Of a stretch of 64,000 nt of DNA, positions 31,581-42,908 are shown in pieces; the stretch's first letter is position 1; every line of letters begins with the position of its first letter. The stretch lies in contig ARYC01000132.1 of assembly GCA_000711775.1 (NCBI GenBank), forward strand, positions 1 through 64,000, in the 5' to 3' direction. A model generated the notes under the pieces. It had not been told where the DNA came from. It saw only the letters and a list, made by a program, of their open reading frames with translations, and did no database searches. The DNA is from Oxytricha trifallax (lineage: Eukaryota; Ciliophora; Spirotrichea; Sporadotrichida; Oxytrichidae). Position numbers and translations under genes: made by a program.

Positions 31581-31589
31581 GGCTCTATT

Positions 31590-32690
31590 AACATTGCTAA
31601 AATATAATTGAATTGGCGAAATTGAATAATAAAAATAATTCAAATCGTAAATATATATAACTGCCACTATTAAAAGAGGCTTATTGATCAAATTTGATTC
31701 ATGCCAGTTACCGTTATGTTTATAAGTGTCCTGGCTACTGGAACTGCCGATTTGATGTGACTGAGATTAGCATAGAAGCTTTTGAAACATTTTAAACCCC
31801 AAATCATAAATTCTCCCGTGTATTTTAGAGGGATTTGACTCTTTTTACATATTTAATACCGAATAAGTCCTGTCATAATGTTTTAAATAAAGATATTAAT
31901 AATGATCAGTAAATTAATATATGCCCTCTATAATTAAATTTGGGTAAATGGAGAGCAGGCCAATGATCTATTGCAGTATTCTTTAAAAGGCGCGGGATAC
32001 CTCTATTGCACATTGACTATAAAGGTATCCTCTGCGTATCTCTAGCTAGCATAACCTTTTGAAAGGATATTTTCACAAATCTCACTGCCAGCTGGAAATC
32101 CAGTTAGTTATCTTTTTAAGCAACATTTTTCAGGAAAAAGCTTCTTCAAAATAGGTCTTTAATAAAGCACTGTAAGCCATAAAAATTACCTGAGGAGGCA
32201 ATATCCTTTCAAAAGGTTATGCTAGCTAGAGATACGCAGAGGATACCTTTATAGTCAATGTGCAATAGAGGTATCCCGCGCCTTTTAAAGAATACTGCAA
32301 TAGATCATTGGCCTGCTCTCCATTTACCCAAATTTAATTATAGAGGGCATATATTAATTTACTGATCATTATTAATATCTTTATTTAAAACATTATGACA
32401 GGACTTATTCGGTATTAAATATGTAAAAAGAGTCAAATCCCTCTAAAATACACGGGAGAATTTATGATTTGGGGTTTAAAATGTTTCAAAAGCTTCTATG
32501 CTAATCTCAGTCACATCAAATCGGCAGTTCCAGTAGCCAGGACACTTATAAACATAACGGTAACTGGCATGAATCAAATTTGATCAATAAGCCTCTTTTA
32601 ATAGTGGCAGTTATATATATTTACGATTTGAATTATTTTTATTATTCAATTTCGCCAATTCAATTATATTTTAGCGATATTTTGGAAAAT
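31590..32690. repeat. Palindromic element with arms of about 480 bp
   Basis: The arms 31,590-32,071 and 32,205-32,690 are almost perfect reverse complements. The centre is about 130 bp. The arms carry no convincing ORF. It sits beside a TBE kinase remnant, and related sequence occurs at 11,893-12,060. The high arm identity suggests recent origin or gene conversion between arms. Mobility by a foreign transposase is an inference. Confidence 0.9.
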
Positions 32691-32952
32691 CTATAATAAA
32701 ATTGCAAAAAAGTTCTCTATTTTCAAGATATATTATTATAAAGTAGCAGTTTTAAGTGAAAATTCATAAATTATAGAACTAATTAAATTTATTTGGTAAT
32801 ATAAAAAATAAAATGATTAAAATTTATCTTAAAATTATTAAATAAGTTTATTTAATTATTTACTTTTTTGAATTTTCACTTAAAACAGCTATATTTATGA
32901 AAAAATATCTTCAAAAAGAGAATTTTTGCAATTTTATTATAAATTTTTGATA
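32690..32952. repeat. Second, unrelated palindromic element
   Basis: The arms 32,690-32,768 and 32,868-32,952 are imperfect reverse complements (AATCTATAATAAAATTGCAA and GCAATTTTATTATAAATTTT; AGTTTTAAGTGAAAATTC and GAATTTTCACTTAAAAC). The centre is about 100 bp, AT-rich, with no ORF. Confidence 0.75.
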
Positions 32953-33364
32953 TATTATTTTTCTCAAATTTGATGAGGCAATAGCTCAAAAATATTAATC
33001 GCTTAGACTAAGGTCATCATCTACTGTTACTCAGAATTAAAAATTATATAAAACTGTAAAATAAAAGTATAAATTATGGGGGTGATGATAATTCAATTGA
33101 TTAGGAAAAATATATAGACGAACTCTATAGGCGATTTCGAAATTTTATTTATAATTTATATTAAATTTATTGAAATTGGATTAATTCTTACAATATATTT
33201 CTATATTGAGTAATAATATAAACCTCAGAACCCACAATTATATATTTTAATAATATGATTTTTATGACATAATTATGGTCTTATTGAGGTTATATGAAAA
33301 CACAGTTTTTAAGTAAATTGGATGGAAATTTGATTCTTTAATTGAAAAAAATATTATTTGCTTA

Positions 33365-33665
33365 TTTTTTTTGTTCCTCTTGAATCTAGGTCTTTTTAGT
33401 ACTTCGTGTATTTCTTCTTAAATTTATCTAGAATATTATGGACCTCTTACTATTTAAACCTCTACAGTCTTCTTAATTTCATCGCATAAATAATCCTGCC
33501 ATATATGGTAGAAGCCAAACTGATTAAAAGTTATTTATCGTATTTGTTAAAAATTAGACTTAATAACTATATTAGACTTTAAGATTATAGCAGCAACTAA
33601 CACATTAAATAAACTAAATCTTCCTTATCGAATTAATCCTGGTGTAACAAGAATCTAACCAATGT
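33365..33665 (-). pseudogene. Decayed TBE kinase, C-terminal part
   Basis: The minus strand shows CDEIKKTVEVQIVRGPQYSR and VLKRPRFKRNKKNKQIIF, the equivalents of CKEIKQIVDMIIVRAPSYPR and LQRARFKRYNKDKQIKF in TBE#4. Upstream, ILVTPGL and VAAIILKSN match the GTPGYF and VAAIILESD region. Frames are broken. It belongs with the pieces at 34,560-34,880 and 35,450-36,060. Confidence 0.7.
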
Positions 33666-33739
33666 CAATATTACTTATTATTCATAATTTATAATAAATT
33701 TACTTTAAATTAATATTTATTGTATTAAAATTTAAAACT

Positions 33740-33935
33740 AAAATTTATTATCCTAATAAAAAATGGAAATCTCTCTAATTTTCTTAAATCTTCTTCATAA
33801 TCGTCGTCATCTTCATCCTGATTGATCTCAAAGTCTTGAAAGTACCCTTTTTGTGCTGTCTTACGAAGCACCAGTTCAACTGCACCTGTGGTCTTACTTG
33901 GGACCACTATAAAAAAATATTAAAGATATGTTTTT
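33740..33935 (-). CDS. Coding-like fragment with an intron, inside decayed TBE
   Basis: The minus strand reads VPSKTTGAVELVLRKTAQKG, then YFQDFEINQDEDDDDYEEDL and RKLERFPFFIR. A consensus intron (GTAAGTTAC...TTTATAG) directly precedes it. The composition and acidic stretch look like a genuine host protein, not TBE. Across the palindrome at 33,945-34,508 the strand continues as DQTQVEKEHSF or RRRWRKSTHLA. It may be a macronuclear-destined segment. I do not recognise the protein. Confidence 0.45.
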
Positions 33936-33944
33936 TGTAACTTA

Positions 33945-34508
33945 CCTTTTTAATTAGCTATAATAGCATAATTATCGTGAAATAAATCAATTAATCAAGA
34001 TTACTCATTTCTTTTTTTTATATTAATATTTATATATTTTTAGGTAATCTACCGCATTTAGGCTGTTTTGCGGTAGAGTACCTTAATTATATTAATTTTA
34101 AAAATAATAAAATTTAAATGCTTTAAATAAAAATGTAGTTAAGTTTATAGAAAACGTAATATATAATTAAAAATATAATAATAAATTAATTAATTAAACA
34201 ATTTTTCATTCGCTTAATGAAGACATTTTGAATTTTGTTACTTTGTAAAGTAACATTTTAACATTCCTTTTTAATTTATTATTATATTTTTAATTATATA
34301 TTACGTTTTCTATAAACTTAACTACATTTTTATTTAAAGCATTTAAATTTTATTATTTTTAAAATTAATATAATTAAGGTACTCTACCGCAAAACAGCCT
34401 AAATGCGGTAGATTACCTAAAAATATATAAATATTAATATAAAAAAAAGAAATGAGTAATCTTGATTAATTGATTTATTTCACGATAATTATACTATTAT
34501 AGCTAAAT
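33945..34508. repeat. Palindromic element, family 3, copy 1
   Basis: Arms of about 240 bp, tips TTAGCTATAATAG and its complement. Each arm also carries an inner inverted pair (GGTAATCTACCGCA / GCGGTAGAGTACC) able to form a small hairpin. Same family as 60,950-61,502. No ORF. Confidence 0.88.
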
Positions 34509-34559
34509 GAGTGCTCTTTCTCCACCTGCGTCTGATCTATAAGAATACTTTTTAATATA

Positions 34560-36060
34560 TTAAGTTTTTGATTAAATTAATTAATTTCGTATTATGAATT
34601 ATAATTCCGCTCCATTGAATTCAACGACTACAATTTCAAATGGAGAGAGATTAAACATAATACTTTAAGCCTTCAAATCTCTTTAAACAGATCCAAGCTC
34701 ATTGAGTTCTTAAACACTCCAAATTATATGTTACAGTATCTCATTGAATTAATCAGTGAATAGATACTCTCTCAAAGTCATTTCAAATTACTTCAGTCAT
34801 ATTGAATTAAAATTTTCAATAAAAAATGCCATCAAGTTTAAGGAAGCTTTAAAATATTTTAAGCCTTTCTAAGTATTATATATGTATTAATTTCCAAATT
34901 TATTTAATTCTACTAATTTAAATGGGATGATATAAAATTCTTTGTAGCAATTTAACCAACCAATGTAAACTTAGCCTTGTTTGTCGATTAAAACGAAAGT
35001 AATTTCAATTTGGTTGTTAATATAGTAGGGATACATTTGATTTTTGAAATAAATATGAAATTAAATAATTAAAATATCAAAATATTATAACTTAATTTTC
35101 TGGAAACCTATACAATATGGTACTTTTTCGAAAGAGAATTTGAAATTAGCTGGACTTTATATTTGCAGTACCCCTCTATCGCATTCTTGGAGTTAATTTA
35201 ATCACTTTTATTTTGGCATTAAAATAAAATAAACAAATCAACCAGAATTTAAGTCGATTTTTCTCACTCCAGGAATTCGATAGAGAGGTACTGCCAATTT
35301 AAAGTCCAGCTAATTTCAAATTCTCTTTCAAAAGAGTACCATATTGTATAGGTTTCCAGAAAATTAAGTTATAATATTTTGATATTTTAATTATTTAATT
35401 TCATATTTATTTCAAAAATCTTATGTATCCCTACAATGTTAACAACTTCATATACACGTATAATCATAGATCTCTCTAAAGAAACTTTTTTTAAGAAAAA
35501 AATTGTCTGCGTGATACGTAATTTGAATACACTTTAAGATACTTTATCTTTAATAAAGTATTCGCTTAAGTAATATTTTTTCTTCTTCTTTACTTTAGCA
35601 GAATAATTTTAAGACTTAATACAAGTTTTGAACTAATACCTATCTTCTGCTTAAAAATATTAGAGCAAATGTTATCACTTCTGCAGTGTATATCTTTGAT
35701 GTGCTTTATCAAGCTAAATTCATTTGAGAAGAAATTTTATTAGTCTCTTTTAAAATTATTTTATTCATCCATTAATTATTGTTTCTATTCTTTCTCAATC
35801 AAATAAACTTATATTTAAACTCCCAATTTTACACTCAATTTTCTTGGTTTAAGCTAAATATTTTAACAAGCTCGTTCTTAACTATCGATCTCTTAGCCAA
35901 TCAAAAATATATATGTATCTTATGTTTTTTAGAAGACCATAATTAATCAATGATTAACTTCCTTCAAAAGATTTTTTTTACAATTAAAAGAGAAAAGGAG
36001 AAAAGTTTAAACTTAAATATAAATAACTATCAATAATCACTTATAAATTACCTTGCTAAA
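34560..36060 (-). pseudogene. Decayed TBE zinc-finger/kinase gene, split by a palindrome
   Basis: 34,880-34,560 (minus) has EMTLREYLFTD, ELNELGS and IVVVEFNGA, equivalents of EMTLRDYLYHN, ELHELGY and VVVIDFNRA. 36,060-35,450 has decayed finger-region sequence (equivalents of the HSGKAKIYFKHEKVDGRYQC part and of the N-terminus). The palindrome at 35,026-35,447 separates them. With 33,365-33,665 it forms one old reversed TBE kinase gene invaded by two palindromes and a coding-like fragment. Confidence 0.65.
35026..35447. repeat. Palindromic element, family 4
   Basis: Arms 35,026-35,180 and 35,290-35,447, tips AGTAGGGATACAT and its complement. Inner blocks CTGGACTTTA / TAAAGTCCAG and GAAACCTATACAATATGG / CCATATTGTATAGGTTTCC pair well. 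No ORF. Inserted in the decayed TBE gene. Confidence 0.88.
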
Positions 36061-36230
36061 GTATAGGTGAGCAGATCCCTAATTTTCAATTATAATGGTT
36101 GATTTTCAGAGTGCTGTATCATTATAATCAAAACCCCAAAACTCCTTAATTAGATGTTTTAGTGATTTGATTTTTAGGGTATAGTTGAGGTCTTATTGGG
36201 GTTAGTAGAGAAATTATGTCATTTTGAAAA

Positions 36231-37260
36231 ATGAGAAATAGAAATTAGCGAAATTTAGGGTTTATGATGAGAAATATTTAGGTTTATTGCTTAAGCTTTG
36301 GTATGGTACGAGTATTAATATAGACTAAGTCAAACCAGTACTGAATTATGCAGCTATAGCAAAGCTATTACACAAGAGTGCCTCAACTGTTAGGTATCAC
36401 TGCATGCTTGCTGTTTAGCATTTAATTTCTGGTTCTTAAAAGCATCCTGAAAGTAAATAAAAGTTCTCTCAGGCTCATATTGACTACCTCTGCGACTCGA
36501 AGACTTTAAAGTATTGGGTACACTTTCCACTAGACTAGTGAGCTGTGATGTTTCATCACAAGTTTCCTGACATGCGTATCTTTCCTTAAACTATAGCCAA
36601 CATTTATAGAAGAAATGGTATTACTTTAATACTGTCAACAGAGTGATTGATTTTACAGTGCCATTTTATAGTAATAATTTAAACTATACATATGATTAAA
36701 TGCAGAGAGATATTACTAATAACATCAAGTTCATACACGCTTATGAAGCTGTATTCACCTTCAACACCTTTATTAATAAGTCTTGGTACAAGAAGTATGA
36801 TAATATAGAAGTTTATGACTAAAAAGTAAAGGTAGTCACCCATGCAATTTTAGCTGGTATAAGTGAAAATTCAGGCTTAGAGAGTTATGTTATTCACCCT
36901 CGCTCTATTAAGCGAGAGTAGTATATAGAGCTCCTACATAAGCTCAGAGAGAAGTATAGTAACCAAGAGATCATCCTGTTTGTTGATAACCTCTCAGTCC
37001 ATAAGACTAAGGAGTCTATGAAAGCTTATGAAGACCTAAACATAACTCCTGTATACAACATTCCTTATAGCCCATAATTTAATGGAATATAATTCTACTG
37101 GAGTTAAATCAAGACACACTACAAGAAGCTGCTGCTGTATCACGATACAGTTGACTTAATTCAAAGCAGCTGTAATAGAGTGAGCGTAGATAAGACAACA
37201 ATTTGTGCGAGAGAGGGAAGAATGAATGTTTATAAATAAGTTTTAGATTTAAATGAATGA
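36231..37260 (+). pseudogene. TBE#5 transposase with catalytic Asp and Glu lost
   Basis: ATG 36,231 to TGA 37,258-37,260. A TGA replaces the Arg codon in DQRAVMF (about 36,538). The reading frame is shifted by a deletion near 36,635, where the VKRVID region is shortened. The first catalytic Asp is Tyr (HAYEAVF, GCT-TAT-GAA) and the Glu is Gln (NGIQFYW, ATA-TAA-TTC). A block of about 24 bp after LLYH is missing. The copy cannot catalyse transposition. Confidence 0.88.
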
Positions 37261-37266
37261 ATAAGT

Positions 37267-38055
37267 TCACATATTAAACTAACCCAGAAAGGGATTTGGC
37301 TTCTCTTTCTTCTCCTCTTCTTATGGCTTGCTTGCGCCCATATTTCTTCTTTTAGTGCCAGCTCCTGCATCTATGTTCATTTCATCTGTCTTTTAAATAT
37401 CTTTATAAAGTCTCTTGCTCACTTCATTAATAATTTATGACTTTCTCTCTCTGTGAACCTTTGCATGATCTTTCATTAGGAATATACCATTTCCAGGTTT
37501 CCCTATATAGTTATGAATCAAAGCTTACTAGAGAGGAATGGATGCTTCTTAAGCTCTGCGAGCCAGGTCTCGCTTATTAATATGACTTGCTTCTTTTAAT
37601 CTTCAAAAGAAATAGAGTAGCGGTTTTGTGAGCTTCTTCAATGATCTCTCTGAGATAACTCTCTCTTAAAGTGCCAAGAACATCAAAGAAGAAGCTCCTT
37701 TCTGGAAGTTGTTAGAGAATTGTTTCTTGGGAGGAATATAAACTACCAACTCCTCATCATTCATCGCATACTAACAGAGACTTGTGACTGAAATCTCTGG
37801 GTAGTTTGGTATATCTATCAATTTTATTTAATTGTTTTTAAAGGCTTTCTTCTCATCGCAGAGTATAGCTTTTAAGAAAGAAATTTTGGTACCTTCCATC
37901 GTTGGAAGGAATAAACCCACTATAGTATATGATTAAGTATAAGTCCCATGCCTACCATGCTGAGTGAGGTATCGATAGAGATCTTCCTTGCTTCTAAATC
38001 TTGAGATCATTTCTTAAGCTTCAACCCTCTTCATTTCAGTACTTATAGATTCCAT
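37267..38055 (-). pseudogene. TBE#5 22-kDa gene with 26-nt intron and a frameshift
   Basis: ATG 38,055 (MESISTEMKRVEAQEMI). A deleted base near 37,708 (FSNNFQ where TBE#4 has LSNQLP) shifts the frame. Downstream the 26-nt GT-AG intron (37,528-37,503, GTAAGCTTTG...CTATATAG) is preserved, and its removal joins HPFLS to RKPGNGIFLMKDHAKVH. The C-terminus KRRNMGASKPQEEEKKEKPN ends at TGA 37,267. Confidence 0.83.
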
Positions 38056-38620
38056 CGTTGTTCCTTCTCTTCTTATTGAATCTCAAATTATAATATATAG
38101 ACTTCTGGATCCTACTGTTAAAAATCTTAGTATTAAATGTGGGCATCTTATAGGAGGCCAACCTGGTAAGGATACGTGGAGTAAGCTGGCAGAAGCTGTA
38201 ACAAACTTCAGAGATGGAGCTCCATTTTTATCAATTTATTTCAATTAAATTAGTACTAAATTTGTTTAAATTAAATTAGTACTGATACTAAATCCGTTTA
38301 ATTTTAATTGGAACCAATTTATAGTACCAAAACTTAATTAGTACCTAAATTTAAACAAATGAGGCTTTTATGGAAAAGTTCCAATATGGTTCAAAACCTA
38401 ATTGGTACCAGTACCAACCTGAATTTTATCTAAGTTGGTATCAAAATTAAAAATACTAAGCATTAATTTAAAAAATTTATAGTTATAAACTTAGTGTAAA
38501 TATGATATCTAACACCTAAAAATCTACCATTGTTGTTGCAGTGTCAACTCCTCTACAAGGTTACTTTAACTAGAGAGGTTATTAGAGCTTAATAATTCAA
38601 ATTTAAATTTGAAATTAAAC

Positions 38621-40078
38621 ATGGCGGCTAACTTTAATCGCAAAGCAGTTTCTCTTGGAGCAGGATAATCATAGTTCAACTTTGGGTCCTCCAAGAAACC
38701 ATAAGTAACGTATATTGAGAGAGAGGTTGAGCTAAAAGCTCTTGAGTTTGAAGCAGAGGTCTTTAAAATTTAAGTTTAAAACAAGAAGTAGAGTCCTGAG
38801 ATGGGAGTTTAAACATAAGTTGAATTGGTTGAAGAAGAAAAGGAACAGCAACCAATAGAAAAAATTAAAACAATTTAATGTGAAGACTGCTAAAATTTCT
38901 TCTCAACTGAGTCTAGCTTGAAGAGACACATCAAAGAGGTACACTCTGGTAGAGCTAAGATCTACTTCAAGCATGATATAGTAGATGGTAGATATTAATG
39001 CACTACCTGCATGAAGTCTTATACTCACTCAGCTAAAGTAAAGAGACATATGCAAAAGCATCATTTAAGGGAATTCCTGATTAAAGATGAGGAAACTTAA
39101 AAGCTTGTACCTGCTAAAAGAAAAAATAACTCTCTTGAGTCACAAAGAAAAGAGCAAGAAAGACTCAAGAGACAGAAGTGATTGAATCGATGAATCAACC
39201 AACAGGCAATACAATTTTAGCATGTTTCTAAGCGAAGGCTATGAATATACCTGCATTAAATGCAGTTGATCTTAGCACTTGTATAGAAAACTACTTGAAT
39301 ATAAACGTGCCTGCAAAAGCAAAGCTTATAGTTGTTGATGAGTATGCCTACAAGGTGTATGCCTTCAATAATCTTCATAAGAACCAATAGTATTAAAACG
39401 AGTTTGCTAATGAATACATGGTACTGAGAGAGGCCTAAAGAAAAGACTGCAATAATTTGCTTAAGTTAGATGGTGTCATATTAAGCTATGGTTTTATCGC
39501 ATTAAGACTCAAGAAATTTGAAATGGCTTTGAGAGACTATCTCTATCATAATCGATACCCGGATGATTTAAACGATATACTTTCAGATATGATAAAGGGT
39601 GTCAAGGAGTTGCATGAACTTGGGTATGTTCATAGAGATATGAAGCCTGAAAATTGTAATGCTTAATCTCTGCCCATTAGAAGTAGTTTTAATTGATTTC
39701 AGTAGAGCTTTAAAATAAGAGATCGTTACTTTAGTATAGGTACTTGGGACTCCTGGATACTTCCAAATAATAGAGAAGTGGACAAACGGTTCTGTCTAAT
39801 GGGATGTTTGGGCAGTAGCTGCAATAATATTAGAAAGTGATATGGAAAGTATGTCTTACTTTGGTACTAAACATGAAAAGCAATCGATAAGTTTGGCTTA
39901 GAAACAAATAAAGTAAGAAGATGTCAGCAAAGAAATTAAAAGCATAGTAGAGATGATAATCGTGAGAGCTCCAAACTATCCTCGATAAACATTAGATGAT
40001 ATCCTTGACCCATTAAAGAGGGCATAGTTCAAAAGATACAATAAAGATAAACAGATAAAATTTGTTTTAATTAATAAC
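38621..40078 (+). pseudogene. TBE#5 zinc-finger/kinase gene, frameshifted
   Basis: ATG 38,621 (MAANFNRKAVSLGAGQS). Both fingers survive (CEDCQNFFSTESSLKRHIKE, CTTCMKSYTHSAKVKRHMQK). A TGA/frame change at about 39,180 follows the RLKRQK linker, and an extra T near 39,655 (KPEN-C) breaks the kinase after HRDMKPEN. The usual TGA after KFV is TTA here, so the frame runs on. Kinase residues otherwise match TBE#4 (DFSRAL in place of DFNRAL). Confidence 0.86.
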
Positions 40079-40250
40079 ACTTATACTCATTAAATATTCA
40101 TTAAATTCAAATAAAACCTGCATTTTGTCTACTAACCCCAATAAGACCCCAATAATACCCTACAAATCAAAGAACCTCACTATGGGGTTTTGCAGTTTTG
40201 AATGAGACCCTATTTATATAATACAAATCAAATCACTAAAATTAAATATT

Positions 40251-41400
40251 AACGACTTTGAGGTCAAGAATGTTCCACATCATGGTCCTACCTACAATTC
40301 GAATCATGATTAGAATTTTCAACCCACATAGTATAAAGTATTATTTTATATAAATTAATAGTTTATCTTTAATGCTCCATTGAATGTACCTCTGATGCCG
40401 ATGTTAAATTCTATATTTCAACCACAGGTAGCCTATAATATTTAAAATATTTAATAATGTATAATATTTTAACAATAAAATGCAGAGTAAACGGTTCCAT
40501 AAGTTCCTGATTAAAATGTAGAGAATTCCCAGGCAGATAACATGAGACCATTAACTACTTTTTAAGATATATTTTTATCGATTATTAATTATAATCTATA
40601 TTGCCCAATAATTTATTTTTCTACTGAAAATCTCGGCTGCTTAGTGGAATATCAGTGTACTAAGAAACTAAGTGAGTTTTTGCAATAAGATGGAAGCAAT
40701 CAAAGTTTGAATGTTAAACAGTCAGACATTGAAATGGAAATGGACGAAGTATTGATTGATACTTCTGTTAAGAAACCTGCTTTGTCATAAGAGAGTCAAT
40801 AAATTCTTGTTAAACATTGTGATTAAGAGATGAAAGAAGATGATGATGAATTTTATAAATAATTATAATACATAAAATTTTAATTATTTCAATTAAATTT
40901 TCTGGTAATTCTTTCACAATTCACAACTTAATCTGCCAAAAAGGTTTTGAGTTGCTTGATGAGAATATGATCAAAATTGTTTTAACTTTTATTTATATTA
41001 GCTTGATCCAATGCATTCTTGTCTGTTCTTACGATACTTTCACTCGTTATGCTTCTCCTTCAATCCCTAACAATGCGAATAAAAGGTTTTTTGTGCTTAG
41101 AAAGATTTTATAAATTGATTTATTTTTAATAAAAGCTAGCAGGCAATATCATAAATATGAAAAAGCTTACTAAAGAATTGATTTCCATGCTCCCTGTGTA
41201 GTTGAGAAGACTAATTAGTAACAGAGAATCAAATTAATTAGAGCTCACTAAATAAGACTTAAGCTTCACCTCTTATTCTACAGACTTTATTGAAGGCTTA
41301 TCAACCAAGCACTCTATTTTGTTTGAGTATAAATTAGCTAATCAAATTTTATATTTGAAGCAAAATTAGCATAATAATTATAATTTGGAAAAAAAATTAT
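40251..41400 (+). CDS. Unrecognised host coding segments (probable MDS cluster)
   Basis: Several plus-strand pieces look coding in the ciliate code: FEVKNVPHHGPTYNSNHDQN and NAPLNVPLMPMLNSIFQPQ (40,251-40,430); AEQTVPQVPDQNVENSQADN (40,490-40,565); CTKKLSEFLQQDGSNQSLNV, SDIEMEMDEVLIDTSVKKPA and CDQEMKEDDDEFYKQ (40,650-40,865); CQKGFELLDENMIKI and IQCILVCSYDTFTRYASPSI (40,925-41,095); MKKLTKELISMLPVQLRRLI and FTSYSTDFIEGLSTKHS (41,158-41,330). AT-rich gaps between them behave like IESs. The order may be scrambled. No family was recognised. Confidence 0.45.
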
Positions 41401-41593
41401 TAATATTACTCTATATGTTCTTGCAATAGCATGACTAATGGATTAAATTGGGAGTAGATAGTTTCTAGTGCAAAACCTATAGATTTATCTGAAAATTTCG
41501 GTAAATCCAATTACTTGCAAAAAACCAATACTGTTGGTACATTATTAAAATATTACCTTATTTTTCAAATTATTATACTTTCCCCCAGACTAA

Positions 41594-41730
41594 CATGGCA
41601 GATAAAGAAAATAGAGCTTCATTTGGTTAAGCTTTATCCGGTGTCGATGGAGTATCTAAATCTGCTGGTGTAAATTAACTCTACAACTATAAAATATACT
41701 TGTCATACAATAAGAGAATGTATAATAAGC
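41594..41730 (+). CDS. Short coding-like piece starting MADKENRASFGQ
   Basis: An ATG at 41,594 opens MADKENRASFGQALSGVDGV then SKSAGVNQ, a plausible protein start. The minus strand is also open (FTPADLDTPSTPDKAQPNEA), so the strand is uncertain. If minus, it could continue the FG-repeat gene to the right. Confidence 0.3.
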
Positions 41731-41989
41731 GATTTAAATCAATTTATATAGATTCAAAAATATCTCTAATTATTATTTAATTTACTTCTTTTTCCTTTAA
41801 CATAATTCATATTTTATCTCTAATTCACAAAATAACTAGTTACATTAAATGCTTTCAGTTTATCTAAGTTTGTTGCTCATATCCAGGAGGATAATTCTTC
41901 TAATCATAGTATTAGAGAATGTTTTTAGTGAAATATATCATATTTTTAAAATAAATATTATAGATTAAAATCAGTATAGAATATTTATT

Positions 41990-42440
41990 TGTATTTTGTT
42001 ATAAGATAAATGTTCTCCTCATCTTCATTCAACATGTTCTAATCACTCTACTTCTATCCTACTTGTGATACTACCTAGGTAGCGTGAGGAGTTTAATCAG
42101 TATCTAGTTTATTTTCTTAGACTTTATTGACTCCAAAGGAACCAATGATAGAAGAGCGATTAGAGCCTTTGAAGTTGGCATTCATGTTATTGATAACCCC
42201 AAATTAGTTAGCCAAAGTAGATTGAACTACAGGACCACTTCCAAAGTTTTATGTTCTTGTTTCATTGGGTTTCACTGTAGATGTGAAGGAGTTAGCACCA
42301 AACGAGAATTTGCCAAATTGACTGCCGTTTTGATTTTAACCAAAAGCTTTGTTTCCAAAGCTAGAACTAAACGGTATGTTGTTATTCCCTTTCATGAGTT
42401 CTGTTGTTGATGAGTTATCATTTAGTCTAGTCTTAAATAA
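41990..42440 (-). CDS. FG-repeat nucleoporin-like segment
   Basis: The minus strand reads NNIPFSSSFGNKAFGQNQNG, SQFGKFSFGANSF, QNFGSGP, NQFGVINNMN and GSFGVNKVQENK, with spaced FG dipeptides in an Asn/Ser/Gln-rich, low-charge context. This is the hallmark of the disordered FG domains that fill the nuclear pore and bind transport receptors. The C-terminal part (SQVGQKQSDQNMLNEDEEN) is acidic. The ends are not defined and AT-rich DNA lies on both sides, so this is probably one segment of an IES-interrupted gene. Confidence 0.55.
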
Positions 42441-42585
42441 ATAACAAATAAACATAAAAATATTATAAGATTACATTCTTTGACTTAGACTACAATCTTC
42501 AAAAAAGTATAATAAACTGATTTTAAACGTTTTCACGAATTTTAAATAAGTAATTTGAATAATATATAATTATCTTGTCTGAACA

Positions 42586-42680
42586 GAGCTTTAGAAAGTC
42601 TTCTGCTTACTCTAAACTTACTGTTAAATAGACTCACGCTTATCAAGTTGCTAGAGTTATATATACAAGTACTTTTCCCA
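42586..42680 (+). CDS. Short coding-like piece, unrecognised
   Basis: Plus-strand frame SEQSFRKSSAYSKLTVKQTH then AYQVARVIYTSTFPRL, less AT-rich than its surroundings. It lies between the FG segment and the inverted duplicate of the hydrolase tail. It may be a segment of the cluster to the left. Confidence 0.3.
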
Positions 42681-42720
42681 GATTATATTTTTTTCAATTT
42701 CGATTTCAAATTATAAAAAT

Positions 42721-42908
42721 AAAATGTGACAGCAGCTACCATCTGGTCCATGGTGTTTTCCTCATAAAAAAATAAAATAGATGAGATTGATTAAGAAATT
42801 ATTGATTAATATGAATTCTGTGATTACTCACAACTTTTAAAGATAGGCTGAGATTTTGCTGTAGAGGTAGTCTACTTTCACCCACACGAAGTCGTGCTCG
42901 CAGATTCC
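42721..42908 (-). repeat. Left copy of a 188-bp inverted duplicate (true 3' end of the hydrolase gene)
   Basis: This segment contains the last 24 codons of the hydrolase ([20 protein letters not shown], stop TGA 42,838-42,840) and 3' flanking DNA. It is repeated in reverse at 44,953-45,140. Confidence 0.92.

Larger units (their letters stand above)
36129..40200 (+). mobile_element. TBE#5, complete telomere-bearing element (4.07 kb), decayed
   Basis: The left end CAAAACCCCAAAACTCC at 36,129 and right end GGGGTTTTGCAGTTTTG at 40,200 are flanked by AAT on both sides (36,126-36,128, 40,201-40,203), a 3-bp target duplication. It has the same gene order as TBE#4 and is close to it in sequence. Both terminal telomere-like repeats carry substitutions and all three genes are broken. 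Confidence 0.93.
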
